Assembly: GCF_051055405.1 (NCBI RefSeq)
Contig: NZ_CP167068.1
Span: 1,488,001 to 1,552,000 of the forward strand
Length of the DNA: 64,000 nucleotides
Reading direction: 5' to 3'
DNA from: Pseudolachnospira sp051055405
Lineage (GTDB): Bacteria > Bacillota > Clostridia > Lachnospirales > Lachnospiraceae
Shown here: piece by piece, positions 57,902-64,000 of the stretch
Numbering within the stretch: position 1 is the first letter of the stretch
How the letters are laid out: every line of letters begins with the position of its first letter
The notes under the pieces: model-generated
Database searches by the model: none
What the model was told of the DNA's origin: nothing
The model's input: only the letters and a program-made list of their open reading frames with translations
Translations under genes and position numbers: made by a program

Positions 57902-59485
57902 ATGAAAAACGATAAGCATGTGAGCACGTTAAAGCAGGTGGAACAAAAACGAACGGATGGCTTGCGGTATGTGTTCTATGGACTTCAGGTCGGCCTTTTG
58001 GCCGGCCTGGTTGCTATTTTTTATCGGCTTCTTTTGGGAAAAGCCGAGGACGCGCTATTTTTTGTGGTACATTGGATTTCAGGGAATCCGCTTCGCATAG
58101 GAGGATGGTTTCTCTGTTTGATTCCTCTGGGGCTTATTGTTGGGCTCATTGCAAAATGGGAACCGATGTCGGCGGGCAGCGGGATTCCTCAAGTATCCGG
58201 CGAGATGCGGGGTCATCTGAATCCGGTTTGGTGGAGAGTGTTGCTGGCAAAGATTTCTGGAGGCTCTCTGGCAATTCTAGGCGGACTGTCTTTGGGGCGA
58301 GAAGGCCCTTCCATTCAGTTGGGCGCCATGGCCGCCAAAGGGATTGCGAAGGAGTTTCGGCTGGATGGCACGATGGAACGCAATCTGATTTCCTGCGGCG
58401 CTGGGGCTGGGCTTGCCGCTGCTTTTAATGCACCGTTAGCAGGGATTTTATTTGTCTTAGAGGAAATTCATCGGACGTTCGACCGGCGGGTTTTGGCCAT
58501 GGGATTGGTGGCCGCGGTGGTAGCGGACTACCTTTCCAAGCTGGTATTTGGCCAGTCCACGATTTTTTCCTATGAGAGTCCGGTAATGAATTTGAAAAAC
58601 TATTGGTTACTGGTGATTCTCGGTATTCTTTTGGGTGTGGCTGGAGTGGTATACAACCTCGTCATGGTTAAGGGACAGGACTGGTTCGGACGTCTGAAAA
58701 AAATTCCGCAGCCGGTAAAGGTAATGATTCCTTTTTTGATAGCCGGCGTATTGGCCGTTTATCTGCCGGAAGTACTGGGCGGCGGTCATGCTATGGTAGA
58801 ATTGCTGACGGCGGAGCAAATACCAGGTCTTTCTGTGCTAGTTTTACTGCTTCTGGCGAAGTTCTTGTTTTCCGTGGTCAGCTTTGGCTCTGGGGCGCCA
58901 GGTGGGATTTTCTTTCCGCTTCTGATTTTAGGGTCTTATATTGGCGCGATCTTTGGCAGTATTGTGGTTCCTCTGCTGGGACTTCCAGAAGATTTGATAC
59001 AAAAGTTTATTATTTTGGCCATGGCAGGCATTTTTGCTTCCATTGTCCGTGCTCCCATCACAGGAATTGTTTTGATTGCGGAGATGACGGGAAGCATGAC
59101 GAGCCTCATTGATATCGTGGTAGTCAGCATGATTTCTTATCTGGTCGCGAATTTGCTTGGGAACCCTCCGATCTATGCGACGCTTTTGGAACGGATTTTG
59201 GCAAAGCAGCCTCAACCGCCGGAAGTGGAAGAAGGAGCGGAAAAGCTTTTGACATCGTATATTGTACCGGTGGGAAGTCCGGCAGAAGGGCGGGCGATCC
59301 GGGATATTCCTTGGCATAAAAATTGTCTGGTGGCTTCTATTATCCGCGAAGGCCGGACGTTAACCCCCAAGGGCGATACCGTAATTGAATCGGGGGATGA
59401 GTTATTGATCTTGATCGCCCGGCTAAGTTTTGCGGATGACAGTACGTTTATTGATCGTCTGATATACGGCGACAGTGAAGAGTAA
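57902..59485 (+). CDS. ClC-family Cl-/H+ antiporter with C-terminal TrkA-C domain
   Basis: 527 residues. Anion-pathway motifs: GSGIP (92-96), GREGPS (132-137) with gating Glu 134, GAPGGIFFP, and a conserved Tyr in NPPIYATL. The proton glutamate (E203 of the E. coli protein) is matched by Glu 188 in FVLEEIH, which favours antiport over channel behaviour. The last about 80 residues (YIVPVGSPAEGRAIRDIPWHKNCLVASIIREGRTL) resemble a TrkA-C (RCK_C) ligand-binding domain. The ATG at 57902 with GGGAG upstream is used; the longer frame from 57764 overlaps the lipoprotein gene and is basic, unrelated sequence. Confidence 0.92.
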   Translation: MKNDKHVSTLKQVEQKRTDGLRYVFYGLQVGLLAGLVAIFYRLLLGKAEDALFFVVHWISGNPLRIGGWFLCLIPLGLIVGLIAKWEPMSAGSGIPQVSGEMRGHLNPVWWRVLLAKISGGSLAILGGLSLGREGPSIQLGAMAAKGIAKEFRLDGTMERNLISCGAGAGLAAAFNAPLAGILFVLEEIHRTFDRRVLAMGLVAAVVADYLSKLVFGQSTIFSYESPVMNLKNYWLLVILGILLGVAGVVYNLVMVKGQDWFGRLKKIPQPVKVMIPFLIAGVLAVYLPEVLGGGHAMVELLTAEQIPGLSVLVLLLLAKFLFSVVSFGSGAPGGIFFPLLILGSYIGAIFGSIVVPLLGLPEDLIQKFIILAMAGIFASIVRAPITGIVLIAEMTGSMTSLIDIVVVSMISYLVANLLGNPPIYATLLERILAKQPQPPEVEEGAEKLLTSYIVPVGSPAEGRAIRDIPWHKNCLVASIIREGRTLTPKGDTVIESGDELLILIARLSFADDSTFIDRLIYGDSEE

Positions 59486-59545
59486 AAAATTGGGAAATTT
59501 TGAAAGAGATTTCTCCTAATAGATAAAGAAAAAAGGCATAGACAT

Positions 59546-59587
59546 CCCCCCTCCCGTATATATTTATACCAGTATATATGAGGGGGG
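59546..59587 (+). promoter_or_regulatory. hairpin sequestering the spoIVA ribosome binding site
   Basis: CCCCCCTC (59546-59553) pairs perfectly with GAGGGGGG (59580-59587), which is the Shine-Dalgarno sequence 6 nt before the ATG; inner ATATAT tracts (58-63 and 74-79 of 595xx) extend the stem. A sigma-E-like -10 (CATAGACA, 59537-59544) would place the start close to 59551 and trim the 5' arm, so control depends on the true start site. Confidence 0.5.
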
Positions 59588-59593
59588 TTTTGT

Positions 59594-61069
59594 ATGGACA
59601 GTTTTCACGTTTATAAAGATATACAGGCTCGGACCGGCGGGGAAATCTATATCGGAGTGGTCGGGCCGGTACGGACGGGAAAGTCCACATTTATCAAGCG
59701 GTTTATGGAATTGCTTGTGCTTCCGTCCATGGAGGACGAACCAGAGCGCGAGCGGACCAGAGATCAGATGCCGCAGAGCGCCGCGGGGCGGACGATTATG
59801 ACCACAGAGCCTAAATTTATCCCAAAGGATGGGGCTGCCGTTAAAATTGAGGGAGAGATTCAGGCGAAGGTGCGTCTCATCGACTGCGTTGGATATATGG
59901 CGGAGGGAGCGGCGGGCCATGAAGAAAACGGCGAAGAACGGATGGTCCGGACACCCTGGTTTGACTATGAGATTCCATTTACAAAGGCGGCGGAGATCGG
60001 AACCAGGAAGGTAATTGCCGATCATTCCACCATTGGTATCGTGGTAACTACCGACGGCTCTTTTGGCGAGTTGCCGCGGGAGGCTTATCTAAATGCAGAG
60101 GAAAAAACAGTCCGTGAGTTAAAGGAACTGGGAAAACCTTTTGTGGTGCTTTTGAATTCTTCGAAGCCTTATTCGGAAGAAACTGCTTCTCTGGCTGCCT
60201 CCCTATTGGAAAAATACGGCGTTCCAGTGCTGCCGGTCAGCTGTGAGCAATTAAAGGCGGAGGATATTAAGAAGATATTGGAGGCCGTGTTGTTGGAATT
60301 CCCTGTGGCAATGCTGGCATTCCATATTCCGAAATGGATGGAATTACTTCCGATTTCCCATCCCTTGAAACAAAAAGTGACTGGATACTGCCGGGATATT
60401 TTAGACAAAGTGACGGAAATGGGGGATGTAGCGGGCTCTTGCCCGGAGATCTCCGATGAAGATATTCTTGGTATCGCGGTCAAAGATGTATCGATGTCAG
60501 ATGGCAGCGTCCACTATGATATAAACGCGGAGGCTGGATGTTATTATCGGATACTCAGCGAATTTGCAGGGATTCCCATTGACGGAGAACAGCAGTTGAT
60601 CCGCACGTTAAAAGAACTTTCCGGAAAACGGGAAGAATATGACCGGATTCAGGGGGCTATGGAAGAGGTCCGTTACAAGGGATATGGCATCGTGATTCCG
60701 GGGCGCAGTGAAATTAAGCTGGAAGAACCGGAAATCGTCAAGCAGGGAAGTAAATTTGGAGTTCGGATGCGGGCTTCGGCACCCTCGATTCATATGATTC
60801 AGGCGGAAATCCAGACGGAGATCTCTCCTCTGGTCGGAAGCGAAGAGCAGGCCGGCGATCTGGTTCAATACATAAAAGATGCGGAAAATCAGAGCGAAGA
60901 AGGAATTTGGGATACCAATATTTTTGGCAAGTCCATTGGGCAGATCGTTGGCGACGGTATCCAGTCAAAGACGTCGGGTATGAGTGAGGACTGCCAGCAG
61001 AAACTGCAAAAAGCGCTTCAGAAGATTGTAAATACGAACAGCAATGGGATGATCTGTATTGTTCTGTAA
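59594..61069 (+). CDS. spoIVA: stage IV sporulation protein A
   Basis: Cytoskeletal ATPase that polymerises on the forespore surface as the base of the spore coat. 491 residues, normal length. Walker A GPVRTGKST (24-32), DCVGYM, the ATPase region and the conserved C-terminal end with Cys (GMICIVL) are present. It marks the organism as a spore former. Separated from gpsA here by an orphan lipoprotein and a ClC gene. Presumably made in the mother cell under sigma E. A terminator follows. Confidence 0.98.
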   Translation: MDSFHVYKDIQARTGGEIYIGVVGPVRTGKSTFIKRFMELLVLPSMEDEPERERTRDQMPQSAAGRTIMTTEPKFIPKDGAAVKIEGEIQAKVRLIDCVGYMAEGAAGHEENGEERMVRTPWFDYEIPFTKAAEIGTRKVIADHSTIGIVVTTDGSFGELPREAYLNAEEKTVRELKELGKPFVVLLNSSKPYSEETASLAASLLEKYGVPVLPVSCEQLKAEDIKKILEAVLLEFPVAMLAFHIPKWMELLPISHPLKQKVTGYCRDILDKVTEMGDVAGSCPEISDEDILGIAVKDVSMSDGSVHYDINAEAGCYYRILSEFAGIPIDGEQQLIRTLKELSGKREEYDRIQGAMEEVRYKGYGIVIPGRSEIKLEEPEIVKQGSKFGVRMRASAPSIHMIQAEIQTEISPLVGSEEQAGDLVQYIKDAENQSEEGIWDTNIFGKSIGQIVGDGIQSKTSGMSEDCQQKLQKALQKIVNTNSNGMICIVL

Positions 61070-61080
61070 GGGGATGAGTA

Positions 61081-61118
61081 AAAAATCCGTGGGCAAATAA
61101 AGGCCTGCGGATTTTTTT
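61081..61118 (+). terminator. Rho-independent terminator of spoIVA
   Basis: AAAAATCCG-T-GGGC pairs with GCC-T-GCGGATTTTTTT (61103-61118) around an 8-nt loop. Confidence 0.85.
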
Positions 61119-61145
61119 GTTTCATTGCCTGTGCATTAAGACTCG

Positions 61146-61220
61146 TTTAGGATTATCTTAGGAATTAAGTAATTCAATCATAAAGTTTACAATGTCTTTT
61201 TACGGTAGAATCATTACAAT
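61146..61220 (+). promoter_or_regulatory. direct repeats and promoter region of the VanY-type gene
   Basis: TTTAGGA (61146-61152) and CTTAGGA (61157-61163) are direct repeats 11 bp apart, the pattern bound by OmpR-type response regulators. TTTACA (61186-61191) and TAGAAT (61206-61211) or TACAAT (61215-61220) lie downstream but with non-standard spacing (14 or 23 nt), compatible with an activated promoter. Confidence 0.35.
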
Positions 61221-61262
61221 AAAGGGACATTTTTTTGTCCAAAGAAGGGAGCAAATAGATTT

Positions 61263-62054
61263 ATGGACAAAAGAAACATTCAGCACGGGCAAAGAAACAG
61301 GCGAGGACAAAAAAGATGGACGCATAAAATGATCATTTTTGTTTTTGGTTTCATTCTTATTACAACCGTTCTTTTTTTCGTTATAAGCAACAGCGCTTCT
61401 GAAAAGGTTTTGTCAGTCCGTCCTACGGATCGTCAACCGGGTATGACGAGAAGCAATGGCGTACCAGAGAGTAAAACACAAAAGAGTAATTTACAAGCTT
61501 CCGGTAAGAATCCGGAATGGAATTTGACCTTGGTAAATAAAGAGCACCCTATTCCAGACGACTATGAGATAAACCTTGTGGAGGTTGCTGGTGGAGAAAT
61601 GGTTGATGAGCGTATTTACGAGCCACTCATGGAAATGCTGGAAGCCGCAAAAGAGGGAAACTGGTATCAATTGCCTAAGGTAGTATCCGGATACCGGACG
61701 CAAGAAAAACAGCAAGAGCTGTATGACGAAAAAATTGCTAAATATAAACGAGAAGGATATTCAGATGAGGAAGCCGTCCGGCAAGCAGAACAATGGGTTG
61801 CGGTTCCAGGATACAGTGAACATCAGTTGGGATTTGCAGTAGACATCAATGGAGCCACCTACGATCTTTATGTTTGGCTTCAAGAAAACAGTTATAAATA
61901 TGGATTTATTTTCCGCTATCCTGGCAGTAAAACCAATCTTACGGGTACGGCGGAAGAAGTGTGGCATTACCGATATGTTGGTGTTGAAGCCGCGACAGAG
62001 ATGTATGAGCAGGGACTTTGCTTGGAAGAGTATTTAGAAAAGAAAAATCTATGA
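61263..62054 (+). CDS. VanY-type D-alanyl-D-alanine carboxypeptidase (M15B)
   Basis: 263 residues. A basic cytoplasmic N-terminus and a single membrane anchor (about 23-43) place the catalytic domain outside. The zinc and catalytic residues of the family are seen: His 187 and Asp 194 in SEHQLGFAVDI, Glu 232 and His 235 in EEVWHYRYVG. Trims the terminal D-Ala from peptidoglycan stems. No vanHAX or vanRS genes are adjacent, so a resistance role is not supported; cell-wall maturation or spore cortex remodelling is as likely. Confidence 0.92.
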   Translation: MDKRNIQHGQRNRRGQKRWTHKMIIFVFGFILITTVLFFVISNSASEKVLSVRPTDRQPGMTRSNGVPESKTQKSNLQASGKNPEWNLTLVNKEHPIPDDYEINLVEVAGGEMVDERIYEPLMEMLEAAKEGNWYQLPKVVSGYRTQEKQQELYDEKIAKYKREGYSDEEAVRQAEQWVAVPGYSEHQLGFAVDINGATYDLYVWLQENSYKYGFIFRYPGSKTNLTGTAEEVWHYRYVGVEAATEMYEQGLCLEEYLEKKNL

Positions 62055-62099
62055 AATGCTGGCATTCGTGTTCTGGTGTTTATACTTTTTTCTACCGGG

Positions 62100-62128
62100 T
62101 TGACAGGACTATGAGCCGTCCCTATAAT
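62100..62128 (+). promoter_or_regulatory. consensus sigma-A promoter of the yitT-family gene
   Basis: TTGACA (62100-62105), 17 nt, TATAAT (62123-62128): a perfect consensus, suggesting high basal transcription and control after initiation in the leader. Confidence 0.82.
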
Positions 62129-62132
62129 GAAG

Positions 62133-62203
62133 ACAGATCGCTTCTAAGGGGTGGCCTTAAAATCTGTACGGCCAGAAGCGCTCGGCGGGAGGAAGAAAAG
62201 GAG
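62133..62203 (+). ncRNA. structured leader with interleaved stems upstream of the YitT gene
   Basis: ACAGAT (62133-62138) can pair with ATCTGT (62162-62167), and CGCTTCT (62139-62145) with AGAAGCG (62174-62180). The pairs interleave, so they form either a pseudoknot or two alternative folds, around a central AAGG/CCTT hairpin (62146-62149/62155-62158). Two purine-rich RBS-like segments (GGGAGGA, AAGGAG) follow before the ATG. No known riboswitch recognised. Confidence 0.4.
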
Positions 62204-62208
62204 AACGT

Positions 62209-63087
62209 ATGAAGTTAATGAGCACGAAAAACTGGGGCTGGATGGGCGTTGGAACATTGCTCTATGTAGTAGGAATCAACCTTTTTATTGTTCCTTATGG
62301 CTTTTATACCGGAGGTTTGATGGGAATCAGCCAGCTGATTCGAACTTTGGTGATCGATATCTTTCAGATTCCCTTCGGAAGCTTTGATTTTGCCGGGATT
62401 ATTTTGTACCTCTTCAATATTCCAATCTACATTTTTGCTTACCGAAATATTGGAAAACGCTTCTTTTTTAGCAGTTTGATCTGTACAACGTTGATGACCG
62501 TGCTTTTTTCCATGGTTCCGATTCCCACGTCCCCTTTATTTGGCGAGGATGCTTTAGCTTCTTGTATCATCGGAGGATATCTGGCCGGATATGGCGTCGG
62601 TTTAGTTCTGCGGGCGGGAACGTCGGCAGGCGGATCGGAGATGGTTGGCTTGATGGTCATTCGGAAAAAGAAAGATTTCAGCATCGGCCGGTTTAATTTA
62701 GGGATTAATCTAGTGGTATATTTGTGCTGTCTGTTCTTTTTCGACATCAAGGTGGTTCTTTATTCCATTATTGCGGCGGTTGCCAGTTCTCTAGCGATTG
62801 ACAAAATCCATACCCAGAACATTGATGTGGAAGTGCGTGTGATTACGAAAAATTTTGACAAGGCAATGAAAGATGAAATCATGCGGACCATGGGCCGTGG
62901 TATTACCGTAATGCCCGCGGAGGGAGCTTATACAGGGAAGAAAGCGGAAGTGCTCTATATCTTAGTTTCAAAATATGAAGTAAACCAACTGCACCATATT
63001 GTTTCCCGCTATGATCCGGAAGCCTTTTTTGTGGTCAATGAGCGCGTGCAGATATACGGAAATTATACAAAAAAATTGGATGGTTGA
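62209..63087 (+). CDS. YitT/DUF161-family membrane protein with DUF2179 domain
   Basis: 292 residues: five to six membrane helices (GWMGVGTLLYVVGINLFIVPYGFYTGGLMGISQL, GGYLAGYGVGLVLRAGTSAGGSEM) and a C-terminal soluble DUF2179 domain (DVEVRVITKNFDKAMKDEIMRTMGRGITVMPAEGAYTGKKAEVLYILVSKYE). Suspected transporters; substrate unknown. Has a consensus promoter and a structured leader. Confidence 0.92.
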   Translation: MKLMSTKNWGWMGVGTLLYVVGINLFIVPYGFYTGGLMGISQLIRTLVIDIFQIPFGSFDFAGIILYLFNIPIYIFAYRNIGKRFFFSSLICTTLMTVLFSMVPIPTSPLFGEDALASCIIGGYLAGYGVGLVLRAGTSAGGSEMVGLMVIRKKKDFSIGRFNLGINLVVYLCCLFFFDIKVVLYSIIAAVASSLAIDKIHTQNIDVEVRVITKNFDKAMKDEIMRTMGRGITVMPAEGAYTGKKAEVLYILVSKYEVNQLHHIVSRYDPEAFFVVNERVQIYGNYTKKLDG

Positions 63088-63093
63088 TTTTGG

Positions 63094-63122
63094 TTGAACC
63101 CTTCGCTATCCTGTGATAAACT
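63094..63122 (+). promoter_or_regulatory. sigma-A-type promoter of deoD
   Basis: TTGAAC (63094-63099), 17 nt, TAAACT (63117-63122), about 80 nt before the deoD ATG. Confidence 0.5.
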
Positions 63123-63204
63123 AGGATTAAATCCATACCTGCAGTAAGTCGGCAAGTTATCGCAGATATGCGCAGGAAAATAGACAAGTAAAGGAGAAGA
63201 ATAA

Positions 63205-63912
63205 ATGGCTATACCAACTCCTCACAATGCAGCGGCGGCAGGCAGCATCGCGAAAACCGTATTGATGCCCGGCGATCCGCTTCGGGCAAAATTTATCGCG
63301 GAAACATATCTGGAAAATCCGGTGCAATTTAATGCCGTTCGAAATATGTTTGGGTATACGGGCACGTATCAGGGAAAGACAGTTTCTGTCATGGGAAGCG
63401 GCATGGGAATGCCCTCCATCGGAATCTATTCCTATGAACTCTATCATTTCTATGATGTGGATAATATTATTCGAATCGGGTCGGCAGGCGGCTTATCTGA
63501 CGCGGTGAAACTGAGAGATGTAGTGATTGGCATGGGGGCCTGTACCAACTCCAATTATGCGTCTCAATATCACTTGCCTGGCACCTTTGCTCCCATTGCG
63601 GATTTTGGCCTTCTCCGAAAGGCTGTAGAGGCTGCGGAAGCCCAGGGAACCCATACGGTTGTGGGGAATATTCTTTCTTCAGATACCTTCTATACGGCGG
63701 ACGATGGTTTCAACGACGCCTGGAAACGGATGGGAGTAACCTGTATTGAGATGGAGGCGGCCGCTCTCTACATGAATGCGGCTTATGCCGGGAAAAAGGC
63801 TCTCTGCATTTTGACGATCTCGGATCATCTCTATTCAGGAGAGGCATTGTCCGCAGAAGAACGACAAACCTCCTTCCGCGAGATGATGGAAATTGCTTTG
63901 GCTTTGGCTTGA
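63205..63912 (+). CDS. deoD: purine nucleoside phosphorylase, DeoD type
   Basis: Cleaves purine (deoxy)nucleosides with phosphate to base and (deoxy)ribose 1-phosphate for salvage. 235 residues, hexameric family. Conserved MPGDPLRAKFIAE, GSGMGMPSIGIYSYEL, RIGSAGGL, the substrate region CIEMEAAALY and the catalytic Asp in ISDHLYSGE. RBS AAAGGAGAAG. Overlaps or abuts the start of rnhA. Confidence 0.97.
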   Translation: MAIPTPHNAAAAGSIAKTVLMPGDPLRAKFIAETYLENPVQFNAVRNMFGYTGTYQGKTVSVMGSGMGMPSIGIYSYELYHFYDVDNIIRIGSAGGLSDAVKLRDVVIGMGACTNSNYASQYHLPGTFAPIADFGLLRKAVEAAEAQGTHTVVGNILSSDTFYTADDGFNDAWKRMGVTCIEMEAAALYMNAAYAGKKALCILTISDHLYSGEALSAEERQTSFREMMEIALALA

Positions 63913-63923
63913 TGGAGAACCTT

Positions 63924-64000
63924 ATGTATGTAAAGATATTTACCGACGGGGCTGCCAGGGGAAATCCTGACGGCCCCGGAGGTTATGGCGCGGTAATCCA
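63924..64000 (+). CDS. rnhA: ribonuclease HI, N-terminal fragment (continues outside window)
   Basis: 25 codons are visible: MYVKIFTDGAARGNPDGPGGYG, with the first catalytic Asp in FTDGAARGNPGPGG-like sequence. The ATG at 63924 follows GGAG (63914-63917) and is preferred to an in-frame ATG at 63912 that has no RBS. The rest is beyond the window. Degrades the RNA strand of RNA-DNA hybrids. Confidence 0.85.
   Translation, partial: MYVKIFTDGAARGNPDGPGGYGAVI

Noticed and set aside
59580..59587. Reading the C-rich/G-rich pair before spoIVA as a terminator of the ClC gene
   Set aside because: No T-tract long enough follows and the 3' arm is plainly the spoIVA ribosome binding site; RBS masking is the better reading.
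61263..62054. Vancomycin-resistance gene
   Set aside because: A lone VanY-type carboxypeptidase without vanHAX or vanRS does not support a resistance cluster.

Overview
The window looks like the chromosome of a spore-forming, anaerobic, gut-type Clostridia, most likely Lachnospiraceae. The evidence is a spoIVA gene, a YlmC/YmxH sporulation protein, a der-plsY-gpsA run, a DUF512 radical-SAM gene beside der, a glycyl radical enzyme with its activase, an anaerobic cobaltochelatase (CbiK), type III pantothenate kinases, strong AGGAGG ribosome binding sites and sigma-A-type promoters. Most genes are on the + strand in short, tightly coupled operons. No tRNA, rRNA, CRISPR array or prophage was seen.

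Left part (1-23 kb): a truncated M24 peptidase (- strand) is followed by an operon for an uncharacterised ABC transporter (DUF3798 lipoprotein, RbsA-like ATPase, two permeases). It is preceded by a leader RNA with two mutually exclusive folds. Next comes a 1230-residue cell-wall metalloprotease with a duplicated, half-decayed catalytic domain. A housekeeping run follows: rplS, two lepB genes flanking rbgA, rnhB, yraN and pgeF. Then come cbiK (-), an intracellular subtilase, a SRAP protein, an MNT nucleotidyltransferase with a decayed HEPN partner, two tandem coaX genes (-), coaBC and prfC.

Middle part (23-47 kb): a five-gene overlapping cassette of acetyltransferases and a nucleotidyltransferase; a glycyl-radical-enzyme locus (YesN/AraC-like regulator, GRE with an unusual GCVD active-site motif, activase, YfcC-like carrier) whose genes are separated by strong hairpins; a group II intron sitting just behind that locus's terminator; ylmC; a MarR-regulated heterodimeric ABC exporter; lgt; a BirA-type-controlled bioY; small housekeeping genes; nhaC; a 228-bp near-perfect inverted repeat; a GntR(YtrA)-ABC operon with a clear palindromic operator; and a DUF4317 gene cut short at a repeat element.

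Right part (47-64 kb): an unusual long ribose-phosphate pyrophosphokinase (-), an ECF sigma factor translationally coupled to a membrane-anchored serpin, the DUF512-der-plsY-gpsA operon, an orphan oligopeptide-type lipoprotein and a ClC antiporter lying between gpsA and spoIVA, spoIVA itself, a VanY-type carboxypeptidase, a YitT membrane protein with a structured leader, deoD and the start of rnhA.

The best candidates for undescribed biology are the sigma factor/membrane-serpin pair (48992-51012), the switch-like leader with the DUF3798 transporter and duplicated surface protease (1200-10352), and the GRE locus (26129-32842). All functions are inferred from sequence motifs and context; no database search was run.
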